Part shown: positions 18,661-27,537 of the stretch, piece after piece
Position numbering within the stretch: the stretch's first letter is position 1
How the letters are laid out: the number at the start of each line of letters is the position of its first letter
DNA from: UBA5868 sp964482025
Lineage (GTDB): Bacteria; Pseudomonadota; Gammaproteobacteria; Pseudomonadales; Cellvibrionaceae
Direction of reading: 5' to 3'
NCBI GenBank assembly: GCA_964482025.1
Contig: CAYZVN010000005.1
Span: 1 to 64,000 of the forward strand
Length of the DNA: 64,000 nt
The notes under the pieces: generated by a model
What the model was told of the DNA's origin: nothing
Seen by the model: the letters and a program-made list of their open reading frames with translations, nothing else
The model's database searches: none
Made by a program: the position numbers and the translations under genes

Positions 18661-20553
18661 ATGATTCAGTTGCAGGCCCTCGGTCTTCAGTTGGGGACCA
18701 AAGTCCTCCTCGAAAAAGCCGATCTCACCGTCTACCCCGGACAAAAGTGGGGAATTATCGGCGCCAATGGCAGTGGCAAGTCCAGTCTGTTCAAACTTCT
18801 TCTGGGCGAGCTTCAGCAGGACAGTGGCACTTTACATATCCCCAAAGACTGGGTGTTGGCGCATATGGCGCAGGAAGTCGCACATCAGAGTCGAGTCGCT
18901 CTGGACTATGTGATCGACGGTGATGCGGCACTGCGCGAACTCGAAGCGCAAATTGCCAGTGAGACCGATGGGGAGCGCCTCGCGCGGTTTTACAGTCAAT
19001 TAGAGGCCCATGACGGTTACACCGCGGACGCCCGGGCCCAAAAGCTGTTGCGGGGACTCGGGTTTACCGCTGAAGATGTTGCCCGCAACCTTAAGGAGTT
19101 TTCCGGGGGCTGGCGCATTCGCCTTAATCTGGCGAGGGCTTTGATGTGCCGCTCCGATCTTTTGCTGCTCGATGAGCCGACCAACCACCTGGATCTCGAC
19201 GCAACGCTTTGGCTAGAGCAGTGGCTCAACCAGTATCCTGGGACGCTCATGATCGTCTCTCACGACCGCGATTTTCTCGATAATGTCGTCGGCAATATCG
19301 TCAACTTCGAAAACACTCGCTTAATCAGCTACAGCGGCAACTACTCGGCCTACGAAAAACAAAAAGCGGAGCGCTTGGCGAACCAAGCCGCCGCCTTTAC
19401 TAAGCAGCAAGAGCGCATCGCGGAGATCGAGGACTTTGTGCGCCGGTTTCGCGCCAAAGCGACCAAGGCCAAGCAGGCACAAAGTCGTCTAAAAGAGCTG
19501 GAGCGCATGGAGAAAATTGCGCCGGCGCATGTGGATTCGCCGTTTACCTTTCGCTTTCCCGACCCTGAGCGGGTCCCACAGCAGCTCCTGACCTTCAGCG
19601 ATGCGGAGATCGGTTATGCCGGCAAGGCTGTGTTGCAGCGCGTGAACGTGAATGTGCTCGGCCAATCCCGTATTGGTTTGCTGGGTCACAATGGTGCGGG
19701 TAAATCCACCTTTATCAAGGGACTGATTGGTGCGCTCGACTTAAGGGGGGGCGAGCGAGTGGTATCGGCGCATCTGCAGATTGGTTACTTTGCGCAGCAT
19801 CAGCTGGAGGCCCTGGACCTGGAAGCCTCCTGTGCACTGCACTTACAGCGCCTGAGTCCTACCGCTTCAGAACAGGAGATTCGCAATTTCCTCGGCGGTT
19901 TCGACTTTCGGGGCGAACGAGCGTTCGAAGCCATAAGACATTTCTCCGGCGGTGAAAAAGCCCGCCTCGCGCTGGCGATCCTGGCTTGGCAGAAGCCGAA
20001 TCTGCTGGTTCTGGATGAGCCCACCAACCATCTCGATCTCGAAGTGCGCCACGCGTTAACCCTGGCCCTGCAAACCTATGCAGGCGCGATTGTCGTGGTT
20101 TCTCACGACCGACATCTGTTGCGCAACACCGTCGATGAATTTTGGTTGATTGATAGTGGACGGGTTGAGCCTTTTGCCGGCGACCTGGCGGACTATCAGA
20201 GCTGGTTGGCGGAGGATAAATCAGCCACAGAGCCTGACGAGCGTCCCGCGAATGAAAACAAGCAAGCGGAGAAAGATAAAAAGACTCAGCGGCAAAATGC
20301 GGCGGCGGCACGCGAAAAGCTAAAGCCCTTCACCCAGGCGATTCGCCAGATCGAGCAAAAAATGGAAGCCGCACAAAAGAAGCTCGACCAAGTGGAACAA
20401 AAGCTAGCCGCACCAGAGCTATATGAAAGTGCGGGGCCGGAGTTGCAAGTGTTGCTAAAAGAGCAGGGAGCATTGCGGCAGGAGCTGAGTCAACTGGAAG
20501 AGTCGTGGTTGGAAAAAAGCCACGAGTTGGAGCAATTTCAGCAAGCGCTTTGA
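18661..20553 (+). CDS. yheS: ABC-F family ATPase, YheS-like
   Basis: The 630-residue protein has two ABC ATPase domains and no membrane segment. Domain 1 has Walker A GANGSGKSS, signature FSGGWRIRLNLARAL and Walker B LLLLDEPTNHLD. The linker (residues ~235-290, AERLANQAAAFTKQQERIAEIEDF) is the ABC-F interdomain arm. Domain 2 has GHNGAGKST, FSGGEKARLALAIL and LLVLDEPTNHLD. The C-terminus is a charged coiled coil (residues ~525-630). ABC-F proteins act on the ribosome; the YheS subgroup is indicated by length and C-terminal coiled coil. A cell-wall peptidase gene follows after 13 bases. Confidence 0.93.
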   Translation: MIQLQALGLQLGTKVLLEKADLTVYPGQKWGIIGANGSGKSSLFKLLLGELQQDSGTLHIPKDWVLAHMAQEVAHQSRVALDYVIDGDAALRELEAQIASETDGERLARFYSQLEAHDGYTADARAQKLLRGLGFTAEDVARNLKEFSGGWRIRLNLARALMCRSDLLLLDEPTNHLDLDATLWLEQWLNQYPGTLMIVSHDRDFLDNVVGNIVNFENTRLISYSGNYSAYEKQKAERLANQAAAFTKQQERIAEIEDFVRRFRAKATKAKQAQSRLKELERMEKIAPAHVDSPFTFRFPDPERVPQQLLTFSDAEIGYAGKAVLQRVNVNVLGQSRIGLLGHNGAGKSTFIKGLIGALDLRGGERVVSAHLQIGYFAQHQLEALDLEASCALHLQRLSPTASEQEIRNFLGGFDFRGERAFEAIRHFSGGEKARLALAILAWQKPNLLVLDEPTNHLDLEVRHALTLALQTYAGAIVVVSHDRHLLRNTVDEFWLIDSGRVEPFAGDLADYQSWLAEDKSATEPDERPANENKQAEKDKKTQRQNAAAAREKLKPFTQAIRQIEQKMEAAQKKLDQVEQKLAAPELYESAGPELQVLLKEQGALRQELSQLEESWLEKSHELEQFQQAL

Positions 20554-20566
20554 GGGGCGGAGAATA

Positions 20567-21439
20567 ATGATGCAGAGAATCAAGCAATATATGTGCGTTG
20601 CTCAGCTGCTTGTCGGCCTGGGTGTCGCGGCAACGGTTTTAGCGGCCGGTGATGAGAAATTAAAGCTGAAGGGACAGTGGCAGCAAGGCGGCATTGTCTT
20701 TGGCAAGGTTGCGCCGGGATATGAAGTGAAAGTGGGAGATCGCCGCGTTCGTGCCACCGATACCGGAGAGTTTGTTTTTGGTCTTGCTGCTGATGCGCCT
20801 GCAGAATTCACCCTTGAGCTTATTCACCCCAAGGGTCAAGTGGAGCGTTTACGTTATGAGGTAAAGCAGCGCAGCTACAAGGTGCAGCACATCAACGGTG
20901 TTGAACAGAAGCACGTGACGCCGCCGCCGGAATTAACCGCTCGCATTCAGCGCGAGGCGGAGCTTACGCGCAAGGCGCGCCAACGCGACGATTCACGAAC
21001 AGACTTTCTGCAGGACTTCATATGGCCGGTTGCAGGGCCTATTACCGGTGTATATGGCAGTCGCCGTGTGTACAATGGCACGCCGCGGTCACCTCACTAC
21101 GGGCTGGATATTGCTGCGCCGACAGGGACACCGGTGGTGGCGCCAGCCGGGGGGATAGTCACTCTCGCAGAGGATGATTTGTTTTACTCGGGCGGAACAC
21201 TCATCCTGGACCACGGCCACGGCTTGTCGTCGACTTTTATCCATTTGAGCAAAATCTTGGTGGCCGCTGGCGATAAGGTCCAGCAAGGCCAAGCGATTGC
21301 AGAAGTGGGTGCGACCGGGCGTGTGACGGGCCCGCATCTGGACTGGCGGATGAACTGGTTTGAGGTGCGCCTTGATCCGGCGCTACTGATGGCGAATACG
21401 CCCATGCCGAGAACAACTAAAGCTTCCACCAAAGAGTGA
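20567..21439 (+). CDS. M23 (LytM-type) peptidoglycan endopeptidase, atypical zinc ligand
   Basis: The 290-residue exported protein has a signal segment (VAQLLVGLGVAATVLAAG), a beta-rich N-terminal half and a C-terminal M23 domain. SPHYGLDIAAPTGTPVVAPAGG supplies His177 and Asp181, and FIHL supplies His226. The usual HxH motif reads GPHLDW, so His257 is kept but the third zinc ligand is Asp259. Asp can bind zinc, and I recall this form in other exported M23 proteins, so it is probably active, but that is inference. It likely cuts peptide cross-links in the periplasm. GAGGGGCGGAG precedes the ATG, 13 bases after yheS; trm112-like and hinT genes follow closely. Confidence 0.9.
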   Translation: MMQRIKQYMCVAQLLVGLGVAATVLAAGDEKLKLKGQWQQGGIVFGKVAPGYEVKVGDRRVRATDTGEFVFGLAADAPAEFTLELIHPKGQVERLRYEVKQRSYKVQHINGVEQKHVTPPPELTARIQREAELTRKARQRDDSRTDFLQDFIWPVAGPITGVYGSRRVYNGTPRSPHYGLDIAAPTGTPVVAPAGGIVTLAEDDLFYSGGTLILDHGHGLSSTFIHLSKILVAAGDKVQQGQAIAEVGATGRVTGPHLDWRMNWFEVRLDPALLMANTPMPRTTKASTKE

Positions 21440-21443
21440 TCTT

Positions 21444-21644
21444 ATGACCGAGACCATCGATAAAAAGCTGCTCAGTATTTTGGTTTGTCCCGTCAGTAAA
21501 GCGCCATTGATCTACGAACGCGACAACGCAGAGCTGGTATGTCCTGCCAGTGGCTTGGCGTATCCCATTCGCGACGGCATTCCGGTGATGCTGGAATCTG
21601 AAGCCCGTCAGATTACCCTTGAAGAAAAAGAAAAATATTCGTAG
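21444..21644 (+). CDS. Trm112 family (YcaR-like) small protein
   Basis: The 66-residue protein reads DKKLLSILVCPVSKAPLIY then ELVCPASGLAYPIRDGIPVML. This is the Trm112/YcaR fold, a small zinc-ribbon-like protein. Only one Cys is kept at each half (VCPV, VCPA), as in other bacterial members. Bacterial members often lie next to kdsB or lpxK; here it sits between an M23 peptidase and hinT, so a partner cannot be inferred. Confidence 0.9.
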   Translation: MTETIDKKLLSILVCPVSKAPLIYERDNAELVCPASGLAYPIRDGIPVMLESEARQITLEEKEKYS

Positions 21645-21664
21645 TCAAAACGGAGGCAACCATC

Positions 21665-22009
21665 ATGGCAACCATCTTCAGCAAGATCATTGCGGGGGAG
21701 ATCCCGACAGAATTCCTTTATCAGGATGATCTGTGCGTGTGCATCCGAGACATAGCGCCGCAAGCACCTACACACTTATTAATTATCCCCAAAAAACCGA
21801 TAAGCACTCTGGCCGATGCCGGGGCCGAGGATCAGACGTTGCTGGGGCATTTGCTATTGAAAGCGGGCGACATTGCTCGCCAGATGGGTGTAGGGGATGC
21901 ATTCCGGTTGGTCATCAATAATGGCGCCGATGCTGGGCAGACGGTATTTCATTTGCACATCCACCTGCTTGCCAACAAACAATTCAGCGAAGGCAGTTTA
22001 GGCATGTAA
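21665..22009 (+). CDS. hinT: HIT family purine nucleoside phosphoramidase HinT
   Basis: The 114-residue protein starts with MATIFSKIIAGEIPTEFLYQDD and ends near QTVFHLHIHLLA, containing the HxHxH histidine triad. HinT hydrolyses nucleoside phosphoramidates such as adenosine 5'-monophosphoramidate; the physiological role is not settled. The length matches the family. The gene is 20 bases downstream of the Trm112-like gene and likely ends this small operon. Confidence 0.93.
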   Translation: MATIFSKIIAGEIPTEFLYQDDLCVCIRDIAPQAPTHLLIIPKKPISTLADAGAEDQTLLGHLLLKAGDIARQMGVGDAFRLVINNGADAGQTVFHLHIHLLANKQFSEGSLGM

Positions 22010-22032
22010 AGCGTGCCACTATGACTCATATC

Positions 22033-22054
22033 GGCATCTGCGACCGCGGATGCC
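22033..22054 (+). terminator. Strong hairpin after hinT, no U-tract
   Basis: GGCATCTGCG and the facing GCGGATGCC fold into a 9-pair stem with one G-U pair and a loop of about 4 bases, 24 bases after the hinT stop. There is no T-run after it, so it is only a candidate end of the hinT transcript. Confidence 0.3.
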
Positions 22055-22157
22055 CTATGCTCGAAGCCGGGCAACCCTTATACTTGACACCTTTTTTGCG
22101 GGCGCACGATTGCCCTGACACTTGCGTCTGACGATCTTTACCGGATTTGGTTGATTT

Positions 22158-24749
22158 ATGAAAAGTGCTGAAATTCGCCAAGCATTTCTATCCTATTTTG
22201 CCCGCAATGGACACACACCGGTTCCGAGCAGCTCGCTCGTGCCCGGAAATGATCCCACACTGCTGTTTACCGCCGCTGGGATGGTGCAATTTAAAGATGT
22301 TTTTCTCGGTGCAGAAAAGCGCCCTTACACTCGTGCCGCCAGTGCTCAGCGCTGCGTGCGCGCGGGCGGCAAGCACAATGATCTGGAAAATGTCGGTTAT
22401 ACCGCTCGGCACCACACCTTCTTTGAGATGCTCGGCAACTTTAGTTTCGGCGATTATTTCAAGCGCGACGCCATCCGCTTTGCCTGGGAGTTCCTCACCG
22501 ATGTATTGCAGTTGCCGCCGGAGCGCCTTTGGATCACCGTCCATTTAAGTGACGACGAAGCGGCGGATATCTGGATTAACGAAATTGGGGTAAGCCCTCA
22601 GCGGTTTTCGCGCCTAGACGAGGATAACTTCTGGCAGATGGGCGACACTGGGCCCTGTGGTCCGAGTTCGGAGATCTTTTACGATCATGGGCCGGACGTG
22701 CCCGGTGGGCCACCGGGCAGCCCGGACGATGGGCTCGACCGCTATATCGAAATTTGGAATCTGGTGTTTATGCAGTTTGAGCGCCAGGCCAACGGCGAGT
22801 TGGTGCCGCTGCCCAAACCCTCAGTCGATACCGGGATGGGTCTTGAGCGCATTGCTGCGGTGATGCAGGGAGTCCACAGCAACTACGAGATCGACCTGTT
22901 CCAGGCATTACTACACGCCACCTCAGAGGTGACCGGATGCCGTGACTTGGAAGAGAAATCTCTTCGCGTCATCGCGGATCACATACGCTCCTGCGCATTT
23001 TTAATTGCCGATGGTGTGTTGCCCTCTAACGAAGGTCGGGGGTATGTGCTGCGCCGAATTATTCGCCGGGCGGTTCGTCATGGCCACAAAGTCGGTCAGC
23101 AAAAGCCGTTTTTCCATAAGCTGGTGGCAGCGTTGGTGGTCCAGATGGGCGAAGCCTATCCCGATTTGGCCGCCCAGCAGCAGCACATTGAGAAAGTTTT
23201 ATTGGCTGAAGAAGAGCAGTTTGCCAAGACGCTCGACAAAGGCTTGGCGGTGCTGGAAGGGAAGCTCAATACTTTGGCTGGCACTGTGATTCCGGGCGAT
23301 GTGATTTTTACGCTTTACGACACTTACGGTTTTCCTGCGGACTTGACCAACGACATCGCGCGCGAGCGCGGCTTGACCTTGGATATGACGGCGTACGATG
23401 CTTTGATGGAGCAACAGCGTGAGCGCGCCCGCTCCTCTGGTGCTTTTAAAGTCGACTATACAACCGGCCTCGATCTAACCGGCGAAACAGCCTTTAAAGG
23501 TTATGACGGACTCAGTTGTGAAACCTCCGTAACGGCATTGGTGCGCGGGCGCTTCCAGGTGGATCGCCTCTCCGAAGGCGAGGAGGGCGTGGTGGTGTTG
23601 GAAAACACGCCTTTTTATGCCGAGTCCGGTGGTCAGGTAGGTGATAGCGGCGTTATTGAAAGTGCGTCGGGGCGCTTTGAAGTGCTGGACTGCCAAAAAG
23701 ATGGCAATCATCACCTGCATATTGGTCGAGTTACTCGCGGTGAGCTTGTTCTCAATGCACAGGTTAGCGCCACCGTCGGCCAAGGTGTGCGTCAGGCGAC
23801 CGCTTTAAATCACTCGGCAACACACTTATTGCACGCCGCGCTAAGGCAAGTGTTAGGCACTCATGTTGCGCAGAAGGGCTCACTGGTTGACTCTCAGCGC
23901 TTGCGTTTTGACTTTGCTCATTTTGAAGCGGTGAGCGACGAGCAAGTGCAGCAAATTGAAGCTCTAGTAAACGACCAAATCCGCCAGAACACGGAGATTG
24001 CCACTGAGGAATGTGATATCGAAGAGGCTCGGCAAAAAGGTGCGCTTGCGCTGTTTGGCGAGAAGTACGGCGAACGTGTGCGCGTGTTGACTATGGGAGA
24101 CGGCTTTTCCGTCGAGCTTTGCGGCGGCACTCATGCCAAGCGCACGGGGGATATAGGCCTGTTTCGTATTACCTCGGAGTCGGGAATTGCATCTGGGGTA
24201 AGAAGGATTGAAGCGGTAACCGGCGCCGGAGCGTTTGACTATATGACGCAGGCTCAGAAAAAACTGGCGATTGCTGCGCAAATGTTAAAGACCGCACCGG
24301 ATTCCGTGGTGGAAAAGCTGGATGCTCTGCTGGCGCACAATCGACAGCTGGAAAAAGAGCTAGTCGCGCTCAAGAGTAAGTTAGCAGCTGCGTCCATTGA
24401 CGAATGGCTCAATGAGGCCGAAGAGATAAAAGACGTTCGCGTGTTGGTGAAACTGGTTGACGGAAATGACGCGAAGTTGCTGCGCGATCTGGTTGATCGG
24501 TTGAGAAATAAGCTAGGTCGATCCGCCGTACTGCTGGCCGGCACTGACGGCGAGCGCGTTAATTTAGTGGCGGGTGTCAGTAAAGATGCGACCGCGATTA
24601 TAAAAGCTGGCGACATGGTAAAAACCGTCGCTGAGCAGATTGGCGCCAAGGGTGGTGGCCGCCCCGATATGGCTCAGGGAGGAGGGCAAGATAACGGCAA
24701 TCTTCCGCAAGCCCTGACGGCGTTGAAAGAATCACTCCGCCAAAGTTGA
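22158..24749 (+). CDS. alaS: Alanyl-tRNA synthetase
   Basis: AlaRS charges tRNA-Ala and edits mischarged Ser/Gly. The 863-residue protein starts with MKSAEIRQAFLSYFARNGH and has the class II motif region RHHTFFEMLGNFSFGDYF. The editing-domain zinc ligands occur as HSATH and CGGTH, and the oligomerisation/C-Ala domain ends with GGRPDMAQGGG. Length and motifs are complete. alaS-lysC-csrA-tRNA-Ser is a conserved order in related gammaproteobacteria. Confidence 0.98.
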   Translation: MKSAEIRQAFLSYFARNGHTPVPSSSLVPGNDPTLLFTAAGMVQFKDVFLGAEKRPYTRAASAQRCVRAGGKHNDLENVGYTARHHTFFEMLGNFSFGDYFKRDAIRFAWEFLTDVLQLPPERLWITVHLSDDEAADIWINEIGVSPQRFSRLDEDNFWQMGDTGPCGPSSEIFYDHGPDVPGGPPGSPDDGLDRYIEIWNLVFMQFERQANGELVPLPKPSVDTGMGLERIAAVMQGVHSNYEIDLFQALLHATSEVTGCRDLEEKSLRVIADHIRSCAFLIADGVLPSNEGRGYVLRRIIRRAVRHGHKVGQQKPFFHKLVAALVVQMGEAYPDLAAQQQHIEKVLLAEEEQFAKTLDKGLAVLEGKLNTLAGTVIPGDVIFTLYDTYGFPADLTNDIARERGLTLDMTAYDALMEQQRERARSSGAFKVDYTTGLDLTGETAFKGYDGLSCETSVTALVRGRFQVDRLSEGEEGVVVLENTPFYAESGGQVGDSGVIESASGRFEVLDCQKDGNHHLHIGRVTRGELVLNAQVSATVGQGVRQATALNHSATHLLHAALRQVLGTHVAQKGSLVDSQRLRFDFAHFEAVSDEQVQQIEALVNDQIRQNTEIATEECDIEEARQKGALALFGEKYGERVRVLTMGDGFSVELCGGTHAKRTGDIGLFRITSESGIASGVRRIEAVTGAGAFDYMTQAQKKLAIAAQMLKTAPDSVVEKLDALLAHNRQLEKELVALKSKLAAASIDEWLNEAEEIKDVRVLVKLVDGNDAKLLRDLVDRLRNKLGRSAVLLAGTDGERVNLVAGVSKDATAIIKAGDMVKTVAEQIGAKGGGRPDMAQGGGQDNGNLPQALTALKESLRQS

Positions 24750-24941
24750 TGCGAATGAAAATATTTTGCGCAATTGGTCGCTTTTTGCCGGTGGCCAGTT
24801 AACAACCGGGGGCAATTCGTGTTTAATTGGCGCCCCTCAGGCTGGCATCGCAAAGTCAGGTTCTGGGCTCGGTAAAAAACAATGGTGGTTTTGGCCGTTA
24901 TCGCCACAACCGTAACGGGGATTATCTGAAATAGGCACAGC

Positions 24942-26171
24942 ATGAGTCTGATTGTGCAGAAGTACGGTGGTACCTCTGTTGGCACTATAGAGCGCATCAA
25001 GGCGGTCGCGGCCAAAGTTTGTAAGTATCGCCAGCAAGGGCACGACATTGTCGTGGTCCTTTCCGCCATGAGCGGTGAAACCAACCGTCTCATAGGTCTG
25101 GCGAAGGAAATTCAAAAGAATCCTGACCCGCGTGAGCTGGATGTTCTGGTCTCCACCGGAGAGCAGGTCACCATCGCGCTGCTGTGTATGGCGCTAATGG
25201 AAATGGGGCAGGATGCGCGCTCTTATACGGGTACACAAGTCAAAATCTTAACGGATAGCGCGCACACCAAAGCGCGTATTCAGAAGATTGATGTAGAGCG
25301 CATGCAGGCCGACTTGAAGGCAGGGCGAGTGGTTGTCGTCGCCGGCTTTCAGGGGGTCGATGCGATCGGCAATATCACGACTTTGGGGCGCGGCGGTTCC
25401 GATACCACTGGAGTGGCGTTGGCGGCTGCACTGAAAGCGGATGAGTGCCAAATTTATACGGATGTTGACGGGGTTTACACCACCGATCCCCGAGTGGACG
25501 AAAAGGCGCGTCGGCTCGAAAAGGTTACCTTCGAAGAAATGCTGGAAATGGCTAGCCTCGGCTCCAAGGTGCTGCAGATCCGCGCAGTGGAGTTTGCGGG
25601 CAAATATAATGTTCCCCTGCGTGTCTTATCGTCATTCCAGGATGGCCCTGGCACATTGATCACCACTGATGAGGAATTGTCGACTATGGAACAAGCTGTA
25701 GTCTCCGGGATTGCTTTTAATCGCGATGAAGCCAAGATCGCTGTGCGCGGCGTGCCGGATCAGCCGGGCGTGGCTGCGCGTTTGCTGGCCCCCATTGGTG
25801 AGGCCAATATTGAAATCGACGTCATTGTTCAAAATATCGCCGCTGACCAAACAACGGACTTTACCTTCACGGTGAACCGCTCGGAGATGAACAAGGCTCG
25901 TCAAGTGGTGCAGAAAGTTGCTGACGAGCTGGGCGCGAGAGAAGTGGTGGCCGATGATTCAATCGTAAAGATATCGGTCGTAGGAGTAGGCATGCGCTCA
26001 CATGCCGGTGTGGCGTCCACTATGTTCAAAGCGCTCGCAGCCGAAAATATTAATATCCAGATGATCACGACATCGGAAATCAAAGTGTCTGTGATTATCG
26101 ATGAGAAATATTTAGAACTGGCTGTGCGCACCTTGCACACTGCGTTCGGGCTAGATAAAGCCACCGCCTAA
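24942..26171 (+). CDS. lysC: Aspartate kinase (general biosynthetic)
   Basis: This aspartokinase (409 residues) makes aspartyl phosphate for lysine, threonine, methionine and diaminopimelate synthesis. It starts with the kinase motif SLIVQKYGGTSVG, has TLGRGGSDTTGVALAAAL and TDVDGVYTTDPR, and ends with a pair of ACT regulatory domains (from ~residue 265; VRGVPDQPGVAARLLAPIGEANI and VGVGMRSHAGVASTMFKALA). It is distinct from the ectoine-linked aspartokinase 4 kb downstream. Feedback inhibition by lysine and/or threonine is expected from the family but not visible. Confidence 0.97.
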   Translation: MSLIVQKYGGTSVGTIERIKAVAAKVCKYRQQGHDIVVVLSAMSGETNRLIGLAKEIQKNPDPRELDVLVSTGEQVTIALLCMALMEMGQDARSYTGTQVKILTDSAHTKARIQKIDVERMQADLKAGRVVVVAGFQGVDAIGNITTLGRGGSDTTGVALAAALKADECQIYTDVDGVYTTDPRVDEKARRLEKVTFEEMLEMASLGSKVLQIRAVEFAGKYNVPLRVLSSFQDGPGTLITTDEELSTMEQAVVSGIAFNRDEAKIAVRGVPDQPGVAARLLAPIGEANIEIDVIVQNIAADQTTDFTFTVNRSEMNKARQVVQKVADELGAREVVADDSIVKISVVGVGMRSHAGVASTMFKALAAENINIQMITTSEIKVSVIIDEKYLELAVRTLHTAFGLDKATA

Positions 26172-26352
26172 CTATATGATGATTGGCGCGCCAGCTCTGT
26201 GAGATTTTTGCAGGGCCCGCATCAAAAAAACCCTCAGAGGGTACTCACAGGCCTTAGCTCAGACCCACATCCATAGTGGGTATAAAAAAATAGAAGGGTC
26301 TGGTTAATGCCGCCGAAGGTGCAGCCTCTCCGGGCTACATCGTCGGTCTCAC

Positions 26353-26369
26353 AGGATGAATGTAAGGAG
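26353..26369 (+). promoter_or_regulatory. Candidate CsrA autoregulatory sites in the csrA leader
   Basis: Two GGA motifs stand just before csrA: ACAGGATG (core at 26353-26358) and AAGGAG (26364-26369). The second is the Shine-Dalgarno sequence of csrA. AGGATG matches the core of the known CsrA consensus, and a site over the ribosome-binding sequence is the usual way CsrA represses translation, including its own. Confidence 0.45.
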
Positions 26370-26376
26370 AAAACCG

Positions 26377-26580
26377 ATGTTAATATTGACCCGCCGTATT
26401 GGCGAAACCTTGATGGTTGGTGATGATGTAACGGTCACTGTGTTGGGAGTTAAAGGTAATCAAGTGCGTATAGGCGTTAATGCACCGAAAGAAATTGCCG
26501 TACACCGCGAAGAAATTTATCAGCGCATTCAGCGAGAAAAACAACAGCAGCACGAGCCTGAGCCCGGCAACTCGCTGTAA
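26377..26580 (+). CDS. csrA: Carbon storage regulator CsrA/RsmA
   Basis: The 67-residue RNA-binding dimer starts MLILTRRIGETLMVGDDV and contains the beta-strand/helix core VRIGVNAPKEIAVHREEIYQRI with the RNA-contacting Arg44 region intact. A polar tail rich in Gln and Glu follows. CsrA represses translation or alters stability of target mRNAs and often controls motility and carbon flux; fliS and fleQ lie in this window. The start is 26377 because it gives the canonical MLILTRR and has AAGGAG 7 bases upstream; an ATG at 26356 would add seven non-family residues. Confidence 0.97.
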   Translation: MLILTRRIGETLMVGDDVTVTVLGVKGNQVRIGVNAPKEIAVHREEIYQRIQREKQQQHEPEPGNSL

Positions 26581-26632
26581 GATTTTTAAATATCAATGCT
26601 GATATAAATCCAAATAATCTCTGCATAACTAT

Positions 26633-26660
26633 TTGAATTTTGTCAGTTTGTTGTTATTAT
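26633..26660 (+). promoter_or_regulatory. Possible sigma-70 promoter between csrA and tRNA-Ser
   Basis: TTGAAT (26633-26638) and TATTAT (26655-26660) are 16 bases apart. The start would fall near 26667, inside the left arm of the first hairpin upstream of the tRNA. It could give tRNA-Ser its own transcript. Confidence 0.35.
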
Positions 26661-26661
26661 T

Positions 26662-26773
26662 CTGCACCTCCTTTGCAGGCACTATTTCACAGCGAAGGAG
26701 GTGTCAAAATACGAATAATTTATTTGGTTATCGTATTTTGTTTAAACAAAAACTTTCCGTTCTGAAAGTTTTT
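26662..26773 (+). repeat. Nest of overlapping inverted repeats upstream of tRNA-Ser
   Basis: Five inverted repeats lie within 112 bases. (1) CACCTCCTTTGC/GCGAAGGAGGTG, 26665-26676 with 26692-26703, twelve pairs counting one G-U. (2) An alternative CTGCA/TGCAG, 26662-26666 with 26674-26678, looping CCTCCTT. (3) CAAAATACGA/TCGTATTTTG, 26705-26714 with 26731-26740. (4) The 16-base palindrome TTTTGTTTAAACAAAA, 26736-26751. (5) AAAAACTTTC/GAAAGTTTTT, 26748-26757 with 26764-26773. Repeats 1 and 2 exclude each other, as do 3/4 and 4/5. The last resembles an intrinsic terminator but ends only 3 bases before the tRNA. The group may end csrA transcripts, process the tRNA leader or form a small RNA. Confidence 0.7.
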
Positions 26774-26776
26774 GCC

Positions 26777-26872
<96 letters not shown>

Positions 26873-26972
26873 TGTCTGCTCAACAACTCTAGCTTTTCTT
26901 CATGTTTCCTCTGTCTCTTATCTGCGTCGGATCCCAGCGGATGAGTAGACGCGGGCCTGCCTTGGCGTTTTG

Positions 26973-27458
26973 TCACATCTCATCCGTTCGATCCAATGCG
27001 CCCACCTCCAAGAAAGGTGAAGCGTCAATTTGATCGGCATCCATCATGGCCGCCAAGCGCTGCAGGCTGCTCAAAATCATATTTTGCTCCCAGCTTTCCA
27101 GTTTGCGAAAGCGCTCAACAAATTGTTCCTGTAGGGGAATGGGCGCGCGATCCAGTACTTTTTCTCCCTCTTCGGTCAGGTGCAGCCAGACAAACCGTTT
27201 ATCCGTTTCCGAGCGTTTTCGGATAATCAGCCCGCGACTTTCCAGGCGGCCAATGATGTTGGTAACGGTCGCTTGGCTGAGACTAATCTGGTTGGCGAGG
27301 GTGCCGATTGTGGAGTCTTCTTTATTGTTGCGGATGGCCTGCATCAACATAAGTTGCGGCGCGGTTAGTCCGACTGTTTTGGTTAGTCTTTTGGAGTGGA
27401 TGTCCGCCGCGCGGATGACGCGTCGCAGGGCGGTTAGTACCTCGTGAATCTGGGTCAT
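26973..27458 (-). CDS. ectR: MarR-family repressor of the ectoine operon
   Basis: The 161-residue protein has a winged helix-turn-helix (TIGTLANQISLSQATVTNIIGRLESRGLI, then the wing RKRSETDKRFVWLHLT) flanked by dimerisation helices. It is divergent from ectA, the position of EctR, the MarR-type regulator that represses ectABC at low salt in other halotolerant proteobacteria. A palindrome that fits its operator lies in the 200-base gap. The EctR name rests on family plus location. Confidence 0.88.
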   Translation of the reverse strand: MTQIHEVLTALRRVIRAADIHSKRLTKTVGLTAPQLMLMQAIRNNKEDSTIGTLANQISLSQATVTNIIGRLESRGLIIRKRSETDKRFVWLHLTEEGEKVLDRAPIPLQEQFVERFRKLESWEQNMILSSLQRLAAMMDADQIDASPFLEVGALDRTDEM

Positions 27459-27486
27459 TCATAAGCCTCGTTCATTTTCGACATTA

Positions 27487-27499
27487 TCTAATGGTTAGA
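27487..27499. promoter_or_regulatory. Secondary EctR-like half-site pair near ectR start
   Basis: TCTAA-TGG-TTAGA is an inverted repeat built from the same TTAGA/TCTAA half-sites as the main operator but facing the other way. It lies about 30 bases upstream of ectR and could serve autoregulation. A further single TTAGATG half-site is at 27571-27577. Confidence 0.35.
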
Positions 27500-27537
27500 G
27501 TGTTCTTTCATCCATCGCGATATTTTTGCTCCAAATA

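Noticed and set aside
22084..22089. TTGACA upstream of alaS
   Set aside because: Perfect -35, but no acceptable -10 at 16-18 bases.
26231..26281. Short stems near A-runs between lysC and csrA
   Set aside because: The T-runs would be on the wrong strand for lysC; no minus-strand gene is there to terminate.
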